Below are positions 38,682-47,036 of a stretch of DNA of 64,000 bases, piece after piece; position 1 is the stretch's first letter, and every line of letters starts with the position of its first letter. The notes under the pieces were generated by a model. The model was not told the DNA's origin and made no database searches. It was given only the letters and a program-made list of their open reading frames with translations. Source of the DNA: Atopomonas sediminilitoris (GTDB taxonomy: Bacteria; Pseudomonadota; Gammaproteobacteria; Pseudomonadales; Pseudomonadaceae); NCBI RefSeq assembly GCF_022601735.1, contig NZ_JAKUMM010000008.1:186001-250000 (forward strand). The letters run 5' to 3'. A program made the position numbers and the translations under genes.

Positions 38682-39243
38682 TTAGCGCCTCCTTCAAGCT
38701 GTGGCGCCACGCGACTTACGGTCAGGGCAAAGCTGTTTTTCTGATCAATTTCGCCTGCGGTTAATGCTTTAACGCCGGTCAGAACCGGTCCTTCCAGCCA
38801 CTCGGACGCATCCAGCTGACGCATCAGCTTTGACACACGGTTATTCGACTCAGCAATCCCTTCTAGAGAAATCAGGTTTTCTTTCGTAGAGACCTTGGTA
38901 AAGAAAACACCATCCGGCAACGAACGCACAAGCTCATCCAGCCCGCGCACAATTACAGGGCGATTACCTTGCAAGTCAGAAATAATTTTCATCCGCTCCA
39001 ACAGCTGTTTTTTTCGCTCTTGCAGCTGCTTGATTTCTGCGATCCGCGTATCCAGCACGGCAATTTCTTTCTTAATGTAATCACCACGCGCTGTCTGATA
39101 CTCAATTTCAGAGGTCAAGTATTGACCCGCCACAAATACCAATCCAGCCGCCGCAATAAAGACACCCAACAAAGAAGCAACAAACCGCTGCTTACGCTCT
39201 TCGCGTAATTTTTCGCGCCAAGGTAATAAGTTAATTCTTGCCA

Positions 39244-39244
<1 letters not shown>
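38678..39244 (-). CDS. pilN: Type IV pilus inner-membrane protein PilN
   Basis: Bitopic protein of 188 residues beginning MARINLLPWREKLREER; the INLLPWR peptide is the conserved cytoplasmic tail that binds PilM. One membrane helix (LGVFIAAAGLVFVAGQYL) and a coiled-coil region (EIAVLDTRIAEIKQLQERKKQ) precede the periplasmic fold. Start codon overlaps pilM's end by one base. Confidence 0.95.
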
Positions 39245-40335
<1,091 letters not shown>

Positions 40336-40489
40336 TTACGGACGATTTATGTTTTTCAACATTAAATAACAGACTTGACAGAAGCGCAAATAGCTCACCA
40401 CGAAAAAATCCGCGTATACTGTGATGCGCTTCCTCCTGTCTTCATCCGCAATTCTTAACCTGTTCATTTTTCAGGACTTTCACAGCCCC

Positions 40490-42925
40490 ATGCGCTTGAT
40501 CAAATTTCTTTGGTGGTCGTTACTCGCCTTGCTCTGCGCGCCCATCATGGCACTCAGCGGCGCGTATCTGTATCTCAACCCCACCTTGCCTGACGTCGAT
40601 ACCCTGAAGTCAGTGCAATTGCAAATCCCTCTGCGCGTTTACAGCCAGGATGAACGCCTAATCGCCGAATTTGGCGAAATGCGCCGCAACCCGATCACCT
40701 ACCAGCAAATCCCGCAAGACTTTATCAACGCCTTGCTGGCCGCCGAAGATGATAATTTTCAGCACCATTATGGCGTTGATGTGAAGAGCCTGATGCGCGC
40801 TGCCGCTCAATTATTGCAAAGCGGACGCATCCAAAGTGGTGGTAGTACCATCACCATGCAGGTGGCTAAAAACTTCTTTCTCTCCAGCGAGCGCAGCTTT
40901 TCGCGCAAACTCAACGAAATTCTGCTGGCCTTACAAATCGAGCGCCAACTCACCAAGGCCGAAATTCTTGAGCTCTACGTCAACAAAATCTATTTAGGCA
41001 ATCGCTCCTACGGCATCGAAGCGGCTGCCAATGTTTATTACGGCAAAAGTATTCAAGAGCTGAGCCTAGCTCAATTGGCCATGATTGCCGGCCTACCTAA
41101 AGCACCATCGCGTTTTAACCCACTGGTTAATCCCGCACGCGCCAAAGAGCGCCGCGACTGGATTCTGGGACGCATGCACAAGTTGGGCAGCATCGACACT
41201 GCCAGCTTAGAAGCAGCCCTCGCCGCCCCCGTTGACGCCGAATACCACGTTCCTAAGCCCGAGGTGAACGCGCCCTATATTGCTGAGATGGCGCGCGCTG
41301 AAATGGTCGGCCTGTACGGCAGCGCCGCTTACACCGACGGTTTTAATGTGTACGTAACGATCAACAGTAGCCGCCAGCAACTGGCTAACCATGCACTGCG
41401 CAGCGGCCTGATTGAGTACGACCGCCGCCACGGCTACCGCGGCCCCGAAGCGCGCCTTGGCGACAAGACCGAGACCGAGCGCCATCAGCGACTGGCACAA
41501 TTAAACTCCATGAACGGCATGGAGCCTGCTCTTGTGACCAGCGTCGAAGCGAGCGGCATCATGGCGCGCTTACGCAATGGCAACGAGCACGTGATTAGCT
41601 GGGACAGCATGAAATGGGCACGCCCGTTTATTAACAGCCGCAGCATGGGCGCGCGCCCACAAAAACCCGCCGACGTGGTCAGCGTCGGCGACATCATCCG
41701 CATCGAAAAAACACTCAAAGACGAGCAAGAGATCTGGGAGTTCGCCCAAGTCCCGAAAGCGCAAAGCGCGCTGGTTTCACTGAATCCACACACTGGCGCT
41801 ATCGAAGCCTTAGTCGGCGGTTTTTCCTTCGAGCAGAGCAATTACAACCGCGCCGCACAAGCTAAACGCCAGCCCGGCTCCAGCTTCAAGCCGTTCATCT
41901 ACGCCGCCGCAATCGATAAAGGTTATTCACCGGCCAGCCTAGTGAACGATGCCCCAATCGTCTTTGTGGATGAGCACATCGACAAAGTGTGGCGCCCGAA
42001 AAATGACAACAACACCTTCCTAGGCCCCATCACCCTCCGTGAGGCTCTGTACCGTTCGCGCAATTTGGTCTCGATTCGCCTGCTGCAAGACATCGGCATC
42101 GACTACGCCCTCAAGTACGCGCAGCTGTTTGGCTTTGATCCCGACGATCTGCCCCGCAACTATTCGCTGGCCCTCGGCACTGCAAGCTTAACGCCGATGC
42201 AAATCGCCACCGGCTGGAGTGTGTTCGCCAACGGCGGCTTTCAGATCAAGCCCTACTTACTTGAGCGCATTACCGATCGCGACGGCAAAGAATTGCTGCG
42301 CGTAGAAACCCCGACCAAACAAGCAGTCGCGCTGGATGAAGAAGAAACTGGCGAAGCCATGAACCTTGGCCAATTAGCCGCCGAAGTAGCCGCCAATGAA
42401 GCCGCTGTCGAGAACTTGCACATGCAGCGCGTCATCGATGAGCGCACCGCCTACCTAATGACCAGCATGCTGCAAGACGTGATTCGCCGGGGCACCGGCC
42501 GTCGCGCACTCGCTTTGGGCCGTAGCGATCTTGCCGGCAAAACAGGCACCACCAATGAAAGCAAAGATGCCTGGTTCTCTGGCTATAACGCCGACTTGGT
42601 CACCACGGTATGGGTCGGTTTCGATCAACCGGAAAGCCTAGGCCGTAACGAGTACGGTGGCACCGCCGCGCTACCTATCTGGATGAGCTACATGGGCGGC
42701 GCGCTGCAGGACATGCCTGCCCACCTGCCGGCCGAACCGTCCGGCATGGTCAGCCTGCGGGTTGACCCCAATACCGGCCGCGCCGCAGCGCCGGGCACGC
42801 CCGACGCCTACTTTGAAGTGTTCAAAGCCGAGCAAACGCCACCGGCCGCCGAAACCAATCCCTACTATCCGCAAGACAGCGTCAGCGGGCAGCCAGCCAC
42901 GAGTGCGCCCATCGACCTGTTCTGA
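40490..42925 (+). CDS. mrcA: Penicillin-binding protein 1A (bifunctional)
   Basis: Peptidoglycan glycosyltransferase/transpeptidase of 811 residues. Membrane anchor at 4-30 (FLWWSLLALLCAPIMALSG); GT51 domain with AAEDDNFQHHYGVD (catalytic Glu) and GGSTITMQVAKNFFL; an OB-like insert; transpeptidase with Ser-x-x-Lys in QPGSSFKPFIYAA, SRN in YRSRNLVS, and KTG in DLAGKTGTTNESKD. Start at 40490 (MRLIKFLWW) matches PBP1A N-termini; the ATG at 40421 would add 23 residues. A TATACT -10-like element lies at 40415. Divergent from pilM, as in Pseudomonas. Confidence 0.95.
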   Translation: MRLIKFLWWSLLALLCAPIMALSGAYLYLNPTLPDVDTLKSVQLQIPLRVYSQDERLIAEFGEMRRNPITYQQIPQDFINALLAAEDDNFQHHYGVDVKSLMRAAAQLLQSGRIQSGGSTITMQVAKNFFLSSERSFSRKLNEILLALQIERQLTKAEILELYVNKIYLGNRSYGIEAAANVYYGKSIQELSLAQLAMIAGLPKAPSRFNPLVNPARAKERRDWILGRMHKLGSIDTASLEAALAAPVDAEYHVPKPEVNAPYIAEMARAEMVGLYGSAAYTDGFNVYVTINSSRQQLANHALRSGLIEYDRRHGYRGPEARLGDKTETERHQRLAQLNSMNGMEPALVTSVEASGIMARLRNGNEHVISWDSMKWARPFINSRSMGARPQKPADVVSVGDIIRIEKTLKDEQEIWEFAQVPKAQSALVSLNPHTGAIEALVGGFSFEQSNYNRAAQAKRQPGSSFKPFIYAAAIDKGYSPASLVNDAPIVFVDEHIDKVWRPKNDNNTFLGPITLREALYRSRNLVSIRLLQDIGIDYALKYAQLFGFDPDDLPRNYSLALGTASLTPMQIATGWSVFANGGFQIKPYLLERITDRDGKELLRVETPTKQAVALDEEETGEAMNLGQLAAEVAANEAAVENLHMQRVIDERTAYLMTSMLQDVIRRGTGRRALALGRSDLAGKTGTTNESKDAWFSGYNADLVTTVWVGFDQPESLGRNEYGGTAALPIWMSYMGGALQDMPAHLPAEPSGMVSLRVDPNTGRAAAPGTPDAYFEVFKAEQTPPAAETNPYYPQDSVSGQPATSAPIDLF

Positions 42926-42945
42926 GTGTAAAAGGCTAGCAACAG

Positions 42946-42981
42946 ACACTAAAAAGCCCCGCGTCGCGGGGCTTTTTAGTG
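42946..42981. terminator. Bidirectional terminator between mrcA and malic enzyme
   Basis: Stem ACACTAAAAAGCCCCGC / GCGGGGCTTTTTAGTGT with a 3-nt loop between convergent genes; A/T-rich lower arms serve as U-tracts in both directions. Confidence 0.87.
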
Positions 42982-42990
42982 TTGCGCGGA

Positions 42991-44259
42991 TTAACCGTTA
43001 AACACGTCATCCACACTGGTCAGCGGGTAGTGTGCAGGGTACGGCAAGCTTGCCACGCCGCTATCCACCGCCGCTTTAGCCACTGCCGCTGACACCACGC
43101 TAATCAGGCGCGGATCAAGAGGCTTCGGAATGATGTACTCAGGACCGTATTCCAGCGCATCAACACCGTAGGCGGCCATCACTTCCTGCGGCGCCGGCTC
43201 TTTAGCCAGATCACGCAGTGCATACGCCGCTGCGATCTTCATCTCTTCGTTGATGCGGGTTGCACGAACGTCCAACGCACCACGGAAGATAAAGGGGAAG
43301 CCCAACACGTTGTTGACCTGGTTCGGGTAGTCCGAGCGGCCGGTCGCCATAATCAAATCCGAGCGAGTGGCGTGCGCCAACTCAGGCTTAATTTCTGGAT
43401 CAGGGTTGGAGCAGGCAAACACGACAGGGTTCGGCGCCATCAACTTCAGGTCATCCGCGCTGAGCAGATCAGCACCCGACAAGCCTACGAACACGTCAGC
43501 GCCAGTCATGGCATCAGCCAAGGTGCGGGCGTTGGTTTCATGGGCGAACATGGCTTTGTACTGGTTGAGATCATCGCGACCGGCATGAATCACGCCCTTG
43601 CGATCAAGCATGAAGATGTTTTCAATCTTCGCGCCCATGCTCACCAGCAGCTTCATGCAAGCGATTGCGGCAGCGCCAGCACCCAAGCAGACGATACGTG
43701 CTTCTTCGATCTTCTTGTTGGCAATTTCCAACGCGTTGAGCATGCCAGCCGCCGTCACGATAGCGGTGCCGTGCTGGTCATCGTGGAACACTGGAATGTC
43801 GCACTGCTCGATCAAGGTGCGTTCAATTTCAAAGCACTCCGGTGCTTTGATGTCTTCGAGGTTGATACCACCGAAGGTGATCGAGATGCGCTTAACGGTA
43901 TCGATAAAGGCCTGTGGGCTCTCAGAGGCCACTTCGATATCGAACACATCAACGCCGGCAAAACGCTTAAACAAAACGCCCTTGCCTTCCATCACCGGCT
44001 TGGATGCCAGCGGGCCAAGGTTACCCAAGCCCAAAATGGCGGTGCCGTCGGAAATCACCGCAACCAAGTTACCTTTGGCGGTGTACTTGTATGCGTCTTC
44101 TGGGTCCTTGGCGATTTCGCGCACAGGCTCGGCCACACCGGGGCTGTAGGCCAGGGTCAGGTCACGCGCCGTGGCGGTGGGCTTGCTGATTTCCACGCTG
44201 ATTTTGCCCGGACGGGGCAGCGCGTGGTACTCAAGAGCAGCTTTCTTCAGATCAGACAT
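42991..44259 (-). CDS. maeB: NADP-dependent malic enzyme, short form
   Basis: Oxidative decarboxylase of malate to pyruvate, 422 residues. Landmarks: YSPGVAEPVREIAKDP, the substrate Lys region RFAGVDVFDIEVAS, FHDDQHGTAIVTAAGMLNALE and the Rossmann IVCLGAGAAAIACMKLL. It lacks the phosphotransacetylase-like C-terminal half of E. coli MaeB, a form common in Pseudomonas. Start at 44259 (MSDLKKAAL) with GGAA upstream; nine codons further 5' are unlikely to be translated. A good promoter is visible at 44301-44329. Confidence 0.92.
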   Translation of the reverse strand: MSDLKKAALEYHALPRPGKISVEISKPTATARDLTLAYSPGVAEPVREIAKDPEDAYKYTAKGNLVAVISDGTAILGLGNLGPLASKPVMEGKGVLFKRFAGVDVFDIEVASESPQAFIDTVKRISITFGGINLEDIKAPECFEIERTLIEQCDIPVFHDDQHGTAIVTAAGMLNALEIANKKIEEARIVCLGAGAAAIACMKLLVSMGAKIENIFMLDRKGVIHAGRDDLNQYKAMFAHETNARTLADAMTGADVFVGLSGADLLSADDLKLMAPNPVVFACSNPDPEIKPELAHATRSDLIMATGRSDYPNQVNNVLGFPFIFRGALDVRATRINEEMKIAAAYALRDLAKEPAPQEVMAAYGVDALEYGPEYIIPKPLDPRLISVVSAAVAKAAVDSGVASLPYPAHYPLTSVDDVFNG

Positions 44260-44300
44260 TTCTACAGTTCCGGTTGGTGGTAACAACGGGGAGGTCGTCG

Positions 44301-44329
44301 AGCATACGAAAACTCCCCAGATCGCTCAA
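44301..44329 (-). promoter_or_regulatory. Candidate sigma70 promoter of the malic enzyme gene
   Basis: On the minus strand TTGAGC, 17-bp spacer, TATGCT; about 42 bp upstream of the start codon. Confidence 0.5.
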
Positions 44330-44386
44330 GAACAAAGCATGACGCAACGGTCAATTAGGCGTTTGGCCAACAGGCCAGCGTCACAC

Positions 44387-45829
44387 TCAACGTACAATCT
44401 TGATCACTTGGCCTGCCTTTACTTCACCACTGGGGTACAGGCCATTGAGCAGGCGCAACTGACTTTCGCCATCTTCATTAAATTTACTGGACCCCGCCAA
44501 GCTGCGGATCGTCTCGCCCGCTTTGACCGTGTGCAAACGAATGCGCAGCGGCTGGGCCAAGGCTTTTTCTTTGCTGGTTAGCGGGCGGAAGCTACGAATC
44601 ACCTGCATAAAACGATCATCCTGCGTTTCAATCGGGGCCCGCCCTTTGACCGCAGCAACAAACATATACGCGTGCTTACCGTGATACACCACCGCTAAGC
44701 GGCGCGCCTTGTCACCGGGAATCATCGCCGCATAGCCACTCAGGCCAGCTTGTTTGAGATTAAATTCTTCAACCAAAGATTGGCGACCAACCTTTTTGCG
44801 CAAGAATTCTTCCGGCGTTAGGCGCTCATCACGATCTTCCATCCCCATGATGATGAAGGCTTGGTCGTCCTGCGTGTGGCCGATCAGCTTATCTGGCTGA
44901 TTGACGATGCCCCAGCCAGCAGGGTACTCCAGCGTGAAGTTAAGCTCTGCGTGATAAAAGCGCTGACCACGACGCACACCGGAGGCGGCGGAATCACCAA
45001 AGGGCACGCCATTAAGCCGCTTTAAGAAGGCCTCTCGACCGACCTCGCCCGAACCGCCGCCCGGCACCTTACCAATCACCTCCTGCAAGCGGCGGTCATT
45101 GTCGGGATGGGTATCAAACAAGCCGTGATAGCCCCCACTGGCCTCTTGGCCTTTAGCCGCCGCACGGGCCCGAGCAAAGTCCTCTTGGGCCTTTAACACC
45201 CGCACCACCTGAATCATCGCCTGCGGGTCGTAGCCGGCACGGGCCAAATACTGCGCGCCTAGGCCGTCTGCCTCGAGTTCCATATCGCGGCCATAGCCAC
45301 GCACCACCGCCGTGCCCAGCACGTTGGTTAAGTCGCCGGCGGCACCATAGCCAGTGCCGATCGCCACCACGTTGGCCAAAATACTCAGCGCGCTGGACTG
45401 GCCATGCTGACGCACGCTATGTCGCGCCGTGACGTGGCCGATTTCGTGGCCCAAGACTGCGGCCAGTTCGGCTTCGCTATTGAGGTAACTCATCAGCCCG
45501 CGATGGATATAGATGTAGCCGCCGGGCAAGGCAAAGGCGTTGATCTCGGGGCTATCCACCACGGTGAATTGGTAATTCAAATTACTGCGATGACTGGCGC
45601 GCGCCATGCGCTGGCCGATACGCTCGACGTAATCGCGCAGGGCTTTGTCCTCAACCAGCGAGTACTGTTTGAGCACTTCTTGGTGATAACGCTGGCCGAG
45701 GCTGACTTCCTCTTGCTCGCTCATCATCACAAAGTCGGTTTGCCCCGTGGCCGGGTTCACCGCGCAACCGCTGAGCGCTAGCATCCCGCTCAGTAACACC
45801 AGCGCTAACCATCCTTTACTGCCGCTCAT
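44387..45829 (-). CDS. M48-family metalloprotease lipoprotein with C-terminal LysM-like segment
   Basis: Lipoprotein of 480 residues (lipobox LALSGC, Cys22). Zinc protease core with HEIGH at 128-132 in VLGHEIGHVTARH and the third ligand in ELEADGLGAQYLARAGYDP, as in BepA/YfgC-type proteases. A middle domain (~300-415) resembles the uncharacterised extension of these proteins, and the end (TVKAGETIRSLAGSS...LNGLYPSGEVKAGQVIKIV) reads as a LysM-like peptidoglycan-binding motif. Probably outer-membrane protein quality control. Start at 45829 is supported by GGGAG upstream; it overlaps the nuclease gene by 4 bp, so the two are co-translated. Confidence 0.87.
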   Translation of the reverse strand: MSGSKGWLALVLLSGMLALSGCAVNPATGQTDFVMMSEQEEVSLGQRYHQEVLKQYSLVEDKALRDYVERIGQRMARASHRSNLNYQFTVVDSPEINAFALPGGYIYIHRGLMSYLNSEAELAAVLGHEIGHVTARHSVRQHGQSSALSILANVVAIGTGYGAAGDLTNVLGTAVVRGYGRDMELEADGLGAQYLARAGYDPQAMIQVVRVLKAQEDFARARAAAKGQEASGGYHGLFDTHPDNDRRLQEVIGKVPGGGSGEVGREAFLKRLNGVPFGDSAASGVRRGQRFYHAELNFTLEYPAGWGIVNQPDKLIGHTQDDQAFIIMGMEDRDERLTPEEFLRKKVGRQSLVEEFNLKQAGLSGYAAMIPGDKARRLAVVYHGKHAYMFVAAVKGRAPIETQDDRFMQVIRSFRPLTSKEKALAQPLRIRLHTVKAGETIRSLAGSSKFNEDGESQLRLLNGLYPSGEVKAGQVIKIVR

Positions 45830-46617
45830 CGCCACTCCCTCAACATGCTTGGATGCTGTAAGTCTACCAACCATCGCGCGCGCTGCGTGCTGCCCTGTTC
45901 GCGTGCACGGTCGCGCCACCAGCCTTTGATCAACCAACGGCCTTGTTGCAGTTGCGTATCGCTAGGCCACGCCTGCTTACTGTGGCGCCACGCAATGCGC
46001 GCGACCGCGCCATGTTCCAACTCAAGCCAGATGCCACCACGGTTACGCTGCACCGCCACGATGCGAGCGGCCAACGGCTGAAAGCCGCTGCGCTGCACAT
46101 GCGCGCTCAGCGTCGCGCGCCAGACACCGAACATGGCGCGCTGCGCGGCTTGTTCGGCACGCAACTGACAAGCCGCCAAGCGCGTATTCGGTGCAATCGC
46201 CACTTGCCAGGCGAGGCCTTGGGCAATCAATTGCGCTTCCCAGTTTTGTCCATCACGACCAAACGCGTGCGCTAGGGTACGGCCATAGTGATCGTGCGCA
46301 TCATCACCCAGCTGCAGACCCACCTCAGAACCACTGCTGTGCACCAAGGCCTGCAGCGCACGCTTAGCTTGTTCGGCCAAGGGCTCGGCACTGCGCCCTT
46401 TACCTGCCAGCTCCGGCGCATTCACACCGATTAAACGCACACTGCGACCATCGGCGAGCTTTAAGGTGTCGCCATCGACCACCTTAGCCACACGTTGCCA
46501 TTGCAGGTTCTGCCCCGCCGGACACTCTGCATGCGCCAAAAAACCAGGCAGAAAAAACACAGGCACAAAAAAAGCGCCGACCAGCAGCGCTTTTTTTGTG
46601 AGTTCGCGAATGTGCAT
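45826..46617 (-). CDS. Secreted thermonuclease-like nuclease
   Basis: Staphylococcal-nuclease-fold protein of 263 residues with a signal peptide (to about residue 30, FLAHAECP). VAKVVDGDTLKLADGRSVRLIGVNAPE gives the Ca-binding Asp and first catalytic Arg; AEQAKRALQALV and the DHYGRTLAHAF region complete the active site. The C-terminal ~110 residues are an extra domain of unknown role. Codons 8-17 of the signal peptide coincide with a perfect terminator hairpin that should serve the upstream rpmE gene (see finding). It overlaps the M48 protease gene by 4 bp. Confidence 0.88.
   Translation of the reverse strand: MHIRELTKKALLVGAFFVPVFFLPGFLAHAECPAGQNLQWQRVAKVVDGDTLKLADGRSVRLIGVNAPELAGKGRSAEPLAEQAKRALQALVHSSGSEVGLQLGDDAHDHYGRTLAHAFGRDGQNWEAQLIAQGLAWQVAIAPNTRLAACQLRAEQAAQRAMFGVWRATLSAHVQRSGFQPLAARIVAVQRNRGGIWLELEHGAVARIAWRHSKQAWPSDTQLQQGRWLIKGWWRDRAREQGSTQRARWLVDLQHPSMLREWR
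46567..46597 (-). terminator. rpmE terminator embedded in the nuclease coding start
   Basis: On the minus strand AAAAAAAGCGC / GCGCTTTTTTT, 11-bp stem with a 9-nt loop and seven Ts, 44 bp past the rpmE stop but 20 bp inside the nuclease reading frame. Confidence 0.75.
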
Positions 46618-46640
46618 TAGCCGATTCGCGCCAGCAAGTC

Positions 46641-46856
46641 TTACTTCTTGCTGCTGATCGCGCCGAAACGCTGCTTGAAGCGATCGATACGGCCGCCAGC
46701 GTCAACGATCTTCTGCTTACCGGTGTAGAACGGGTGGCAAGCGGAGCACACGTCAAGGTGGATGCCAGCGCACAGAGTAGAGCGAGTCTGGATCACGTTA
46801 CCGCAGCTGCAAGTGGCTTCGATAGCTTCGTACTTAGGATGGATATCGGCTTTCAT
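46641..46856 (-). CDS. rpmE: 50S ribosomal protein L31, zinc-binding form
   Basis: Small ribosomal protein of 71 residues. Cys16, Cys18, Cys37 and Cys40 (TCSCG and [12 protein letters not shown]) form the zinc ribbon, so this is the Cys-containing C+ paralogue, not the Zur-induced C- form. Its leader holds alternative hairpins (separate entry). Divergent from priA. Confidence 0.97.
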   Translation of the reverse strand: MKADIHPKYEAIEATCSCGNVIQTRSTLCAGIHLDVCSACHPFYTGKQKIVDAGGRIDRFKQRFGAISSKK

Positions 46857-46907
46857 GGGGTGTCCTCAAGTAAGGATGTGCCGCCACCCATCCGACTTGA
46901 ACGGGCA

Positions 46908-46941
46908 CCGCACGCATTTAACACAAGCCACGCTTGTGCGG
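46908..46941 (-). promoter_or_regulatory. Candidate L31 leader with alternative hairpins
   Basis: In the predicted rpmE leader, stem CACAAGC / GCTTGTG (46922-46938, 3-nt loop) overlaps an alternative stem CCGCAC / GTGCGG (46908-46913 with 46936-46941). The two cannot form together. L31 autoregulatory leaders are known in gammaproteobacteria; match to that family is inferred, not tested. Confidence 0.4.
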
Positions 46942-46955
46942 AAAAATAGGCCGGC

Positions 46956-46983
46956 ATCATACCAGAGTGCCCCGCGCGGGCAA
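46956..46983 (-). promoter_or_regulatory. Candidate sigma70 promoter of rpmE
   Basis: On the minus strand TTGCCC, 16-bp spacer, TATGAT preceded by TGG; about 95 bp upstream of the rpmE start, leaving a long leader. Confidence 0.55.
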
Positions 46984-47036
46984 GACTTTTGCGCCTGCGT
47001 GCTATGCTCGCTCGCCTGTCATCTGAGAGCCGCTTC

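Noticed and set aside
40375..40420. TTGACA (40375) with TATACT (40415) as the mrcA promoter
   Set aside because: The hexamers are 34 bp apart, twice the allowed spacing; TATACT may still be a -10 with an unrecognised -35.
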